From: Pyramidobacter sp. YE332
GTDB lineage: Bacteria; Synergistota; Synergistia; Synergistales; Dethiosulfovibrionaceae
Assembly (NCBI RefSeq): GCF_033060595.1
Contig: NZ_CP133038.1
Span: 62,001-126,000 of the forward strand
Length of the DNA: 64,000 bases
Direction of reading: 5' to 3'
The notes under the pieces are model-generated. The model ran no database searches and was not told the origin of the DNA. It saw only the letters and a program-made list of their open reading frames with translations. The position numbers and the translations under genes are program-made. Each line of letters opens with the position of its first letter. Positions within the stretch are counted from its first letter, which is position 1. This document shows, piece after piece, positions 62,099 through 64,000 of the stretch.

Positions 62099-63426
62099 GA
62101 TTGCTCCTCTCTGGACGAACGAAACAGGTGGCCGATGTCCACCGTGTCTTTCTGTTCCGTCACTCGCTCTCGAAACTCGCTGGCCGTAACTTTCAGCCAT
62201 TTCAGGAAGTTACGGTTGAAACTCCGCAGTGAATTGTAGCCGACCTGAAACGCGATATCCGTCACCGACTGATCGGTGCGAAGCAGCAGGTTCGCCGCCT
62301 CGTGGATGCGCAGGTAATTCAGGAAATTCGTAAAGTTCATCTCGACGATGTAGACCAGGGATTCGTTGACCATCCTGGGAGAGGCATTGAACTGTTCCGC
62401 CACGTCCAAAACGGTAAGATCGCTCGCAAAATTCCGATATATGTATTCGATGATCTTGCCGGCTTTCGGCGCGGGCAAAACCATGGAGACGCCGGGATTG
62501 TTCCGGTAGCAGCGGCGGAACTGCTGCGCTCCGATCCCTTGCTGGTCGGAAAAGACGCGGGACAGATGCGATATGTCGGAGTAATCGAGGATGTCGGCGA
62601 TCTCCGCCAGGGAAATATTCGTGTGCAGCAGCAGAAACGTGACCTTCGACAGCTTCATTTCCTGAAGCAGCTCGTAAAAACCGAGCCCGGTCACCTTGAA
62701 GATGTAGCGGGAAAGCGACGCTTCGCTGACAAAATAGATCCGGCTCAGGTCCTGAAGCGTCAGCTTGCGGTGCAGATTCAGGTACATGTACTGAAAAATG
62801 TGGGGGGAACAGCTTTCTTCCTCTTTTTCAAGACGGGCCTGTCCGTCGGAACGTTCTTCCTGGTCCTGCGCCAAGCGCAGGTAGAGGACGACCAGTTCCA
62901 CCAGCTTCGCCGTCAGGTACAGCTCGGACCACGACTGGCGGACGGCGGACGTTGCGATGGAAACCGGTTCGATCTCGCGGCGGATCTCGTCGAAGAGGGC
63001 CCTGACGCGCGGACGCTCCTGCTCCGGGACGCGCACGCCGCCGTAGCGATACAGAAGCGTGACCATGTCGAATTTCTCGTTTTCGATGTTGAACTGGTTT
63101 TTGACGATGAAATTCAGAAACTCGAACGGATAGATCAGCAGGTAATAGCACAGCGGTTCCTTCACTTCGACGATTTCGGAAATTTCCCATGGCAGTAGGG
63201 CGATGACCGCGCCCGGCTCCATCGCATAGTCTTTGTCGTAGATCCTGATCGTGCCTTTTCCCGAAAGGACGTAGAGGAAACGGCTGTTTTTGTGCAGCAG
63301 CGGCTTGGTCGGCGCGCTGTCCGACTGCACTTCGAAATAAGTCGCGACGCCCTCGCGGGACGCCGTGCGGTAAAATTCCTGAATTTCCACGCGCTTCCTC
63401 TGTCCGGGATTTTTCCGGGAAGTCAT
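62095..63426 (-). CDS. AraC-family regulator with two AraC-type DNA-binding domains
   Basis: 443 aa. An N-terminal cupin-like sensor (LLHKNSRFLYVLSGKGTIRIYDKDYAM) is followed by two separate helix-turn-helix pairs: residues about 215-310 (LTLQDLSRIYFVSEASLSRYIF; ISLAEIADILDYSDISHLSRVF) and about 325-425 (LTVLDVAEQFNASPRMVNESL; QSVTDIAFQVGYNSLRSFNRNFLKW). Most AraC proteins have one. The ATG follows GGGGGAGGACAG. It sits inside the carbamate kinase-ornithine operon and is coupled to the gene after it. Confidence 0.88.
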   Translation of the reverse strand: MTSRKNPGQRKRVEIQEFYRTASREGVATYFEVQSDSAPTKPLLHKNSRFLYVLSGKGTIRIYDKDYAMEPGAVIALLPWEISEIVEVKEPLCYYLLIYPFEFLNFIVKNQFNIENEKFDMVTLLYRYGGVRVPEQERPRVRALFDEIRREIEPVSIATSAVRQSWSELYLTAKLVELVVLYLRLAQDQEERSDGQARLEKEEESCSPHIFQYMYLNLHRKLTLQDLSRIYFVSEASLSRYIFKVTGLGFYELLQEMKLSKVTFLLLHTNISLAEIADILDYSDISHLSRVFSDQQGIGAQQFRRCYRNNPGVSMVLPAPKAGKIIEYIYRNFASDLTVLDVAEQFNASPRMVNESLVYIVEMNFTNFLNYLRIHEAANLLLRTDQSVTDIAFQVGYNSLRSFNRNFLKWLKVTASEFRERVTEQKDTVDIGHLFRSSREEQS

Positions 63427-63476
63427 CTGTCCTCCCCCTTTTGCCGGTGCCTCCGGCGTCCCGAAGGCCCGCGGCG

Positions 63477-64000
63477 CTACGCCTGGATCCAGGTGCCGGT
63501 CGAGCCTTCCAGACCTTCCTTCGCCTTCTCCAGCGACGTGATCAGCGCCTTGCGGCCCGGTTTCGACTCGGCGAACTTGATGGCCGCTCTGATCTTCGGC
63601 AGCATGGAACCTTCGGCGAACTCCTTGTCCTCGATGTACTTCTTGGCTTCGGCCACCGTCAGCTTATCGAGCCACAGCTGATCCGGCGTGCCAAAGCGGA
63701 TCGCCACTTTTTCTACGGCGGTGAGGATCACCACCACGTCGGCGTCGATCGTCTCGGCCAGCTTCACCGACGTGAAGTCCTTGTCGATCACCGCGTCGAC
63801 GCCCTTCAGCACGCCGTCTTTCTCCACGACGGGCACTCCTCCGCCGCCGCCCGCGATGACGGTCACGCCCTGGTCGAGCAGCTTGCGGACGGCCTCTTCC
63901 TCGACGATGCGGACAGGCGCCGGAGAGGCGACGACCTGACGGTAGCCGCGGCCGGCGTCTTCGGCCACGGCCACGCCCGCAGCTGCCAGTTTGTCGGCGT
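63477..64000 (-). CDS. arcC: Carbamate kinase, 3' part
   Basis: The start lies beyond the window. 174 codons are visible: GRGYRQVVASPAPVRIVEEEAVRKLL, VIAGGGGGVPVV, GVDAVIDKDFTSVKLAETIDADVVVILTAVEKVAI and the late AEGSMLPKIRAAIKF. These are diagnostic of carbamate kinase, which makes ATP from carbamoyl phosphate in arginine, citrulline or agmatine breakdown. Its place before the AraC and ornithine-cyclodeaminase-like genes suggests an arginine-to-proline route with ATP gain. Confidence 0.93.
   Translation of the reverse strand, partial: ADKLAAAGVAVAEDAGRGYRQVVASPAPVRIVEEEAVRKLLDQGVTVIAGGGGGVPVVEKDGVLKGVDAVIDKDFTSVKLAETIDADVVVILTAVEKVAIRFGTPDQLWLDKLTVAEAKKYIEDKEFAEGSMLPKIRAAIKFAESKPGRKALITSLEKAKEGLEGSTGTWIQA

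Overview
This window looks like part of the chromosome of a strictly anaerobic, high-GC, amino-acid- and peptide-fermenting bacterium with an outer membrane. A Synergistota lineage such as Pyramidobacter is my best guess, by inference only. The grounds are a selenocysteine-containing glycine-reductase-type protein, many amino-acid and peptide importers, no sugar pathways in view, a FadL-like outer-membrane protein and strongly G/C-biased third codon positions. There is no rRNA, CRISPR, prophage or complete insertion sequence.

Layout. 0-5 kb: end of a permease, coaX with a HAD gene, divergent coaBC, pepC. 4.8-7.6 kb: SsuABC/TauABC-type importer on the minus strand. 7.7-8.5 kb: gene-poor stretch with two copies of a 160-bp folded repeat. 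8.5-12 kb: small secreted protein, LuxR-type regulator, YbaK-like deacylase, CdaR regulator. 12.1-16.8 kb: grdE-grdB(Sec)-grdX and an NSS symporter. 17-19.2 kb: OpgB-like enzyme, VOC protein, third repeat copy, a parS-like site. 19.3-24.2 kb: IclR regulator facing M20 hydrolase-YfcC transporter-M20D hydrolase. 24.4-31.6 kb: aminotransferase, glycerate kinase, ankyrin/coiled-coil protein, frameshifted FadL-like protein, LysE exporter. 31.6 kb: tRNA-Ser(UGA). 31.8-35.2 kb: DAACS symporter, threonine aldolase, LysR. 35.3-41.8 kb: Dpp-type peptide importer and M55 D-aminopeptidase. 41.9-47.9 kb: tripartite tricarboxylate transporter with a 2-hydroxyacid dehydrogenase and RraA-like protein, and a divergent LysR. 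48-54.5 kb: BrnQ, PNPOx-like protein, two poorly known membrane proteins, amidase, HxlR and RpiR regulators (a second parS-like site lies in the last). 54.5-59 kb: corrinoid-type ABC importer with two tandem binding proteins behind a cobalamin riboswitch. 59-64 kb: L,D-transpeptidase, two ornithine-cyclodeaminase-like paralogs, a double-HTH AraC regulator and carbamate kinase (cut by the window end).

Together the genes describe uptake of peptides, amino acids and organic acids, their hydrolysis (PepC, M20, M55, amidase), and energy recovery by reductive deamination (Grd) and carbamoyl phosphate (carbamate kinase). Each catabolic module has its own dedicated regulator beside it.

At four places an otherwise good reading frame is broken by what looks like one missing G or C in a short G/C run: 8.6, 30.4, 39.3 and 43.4 kb. 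This could be sequence error, phase variation or decay. It should be settled before anyone treats these genes as dead.
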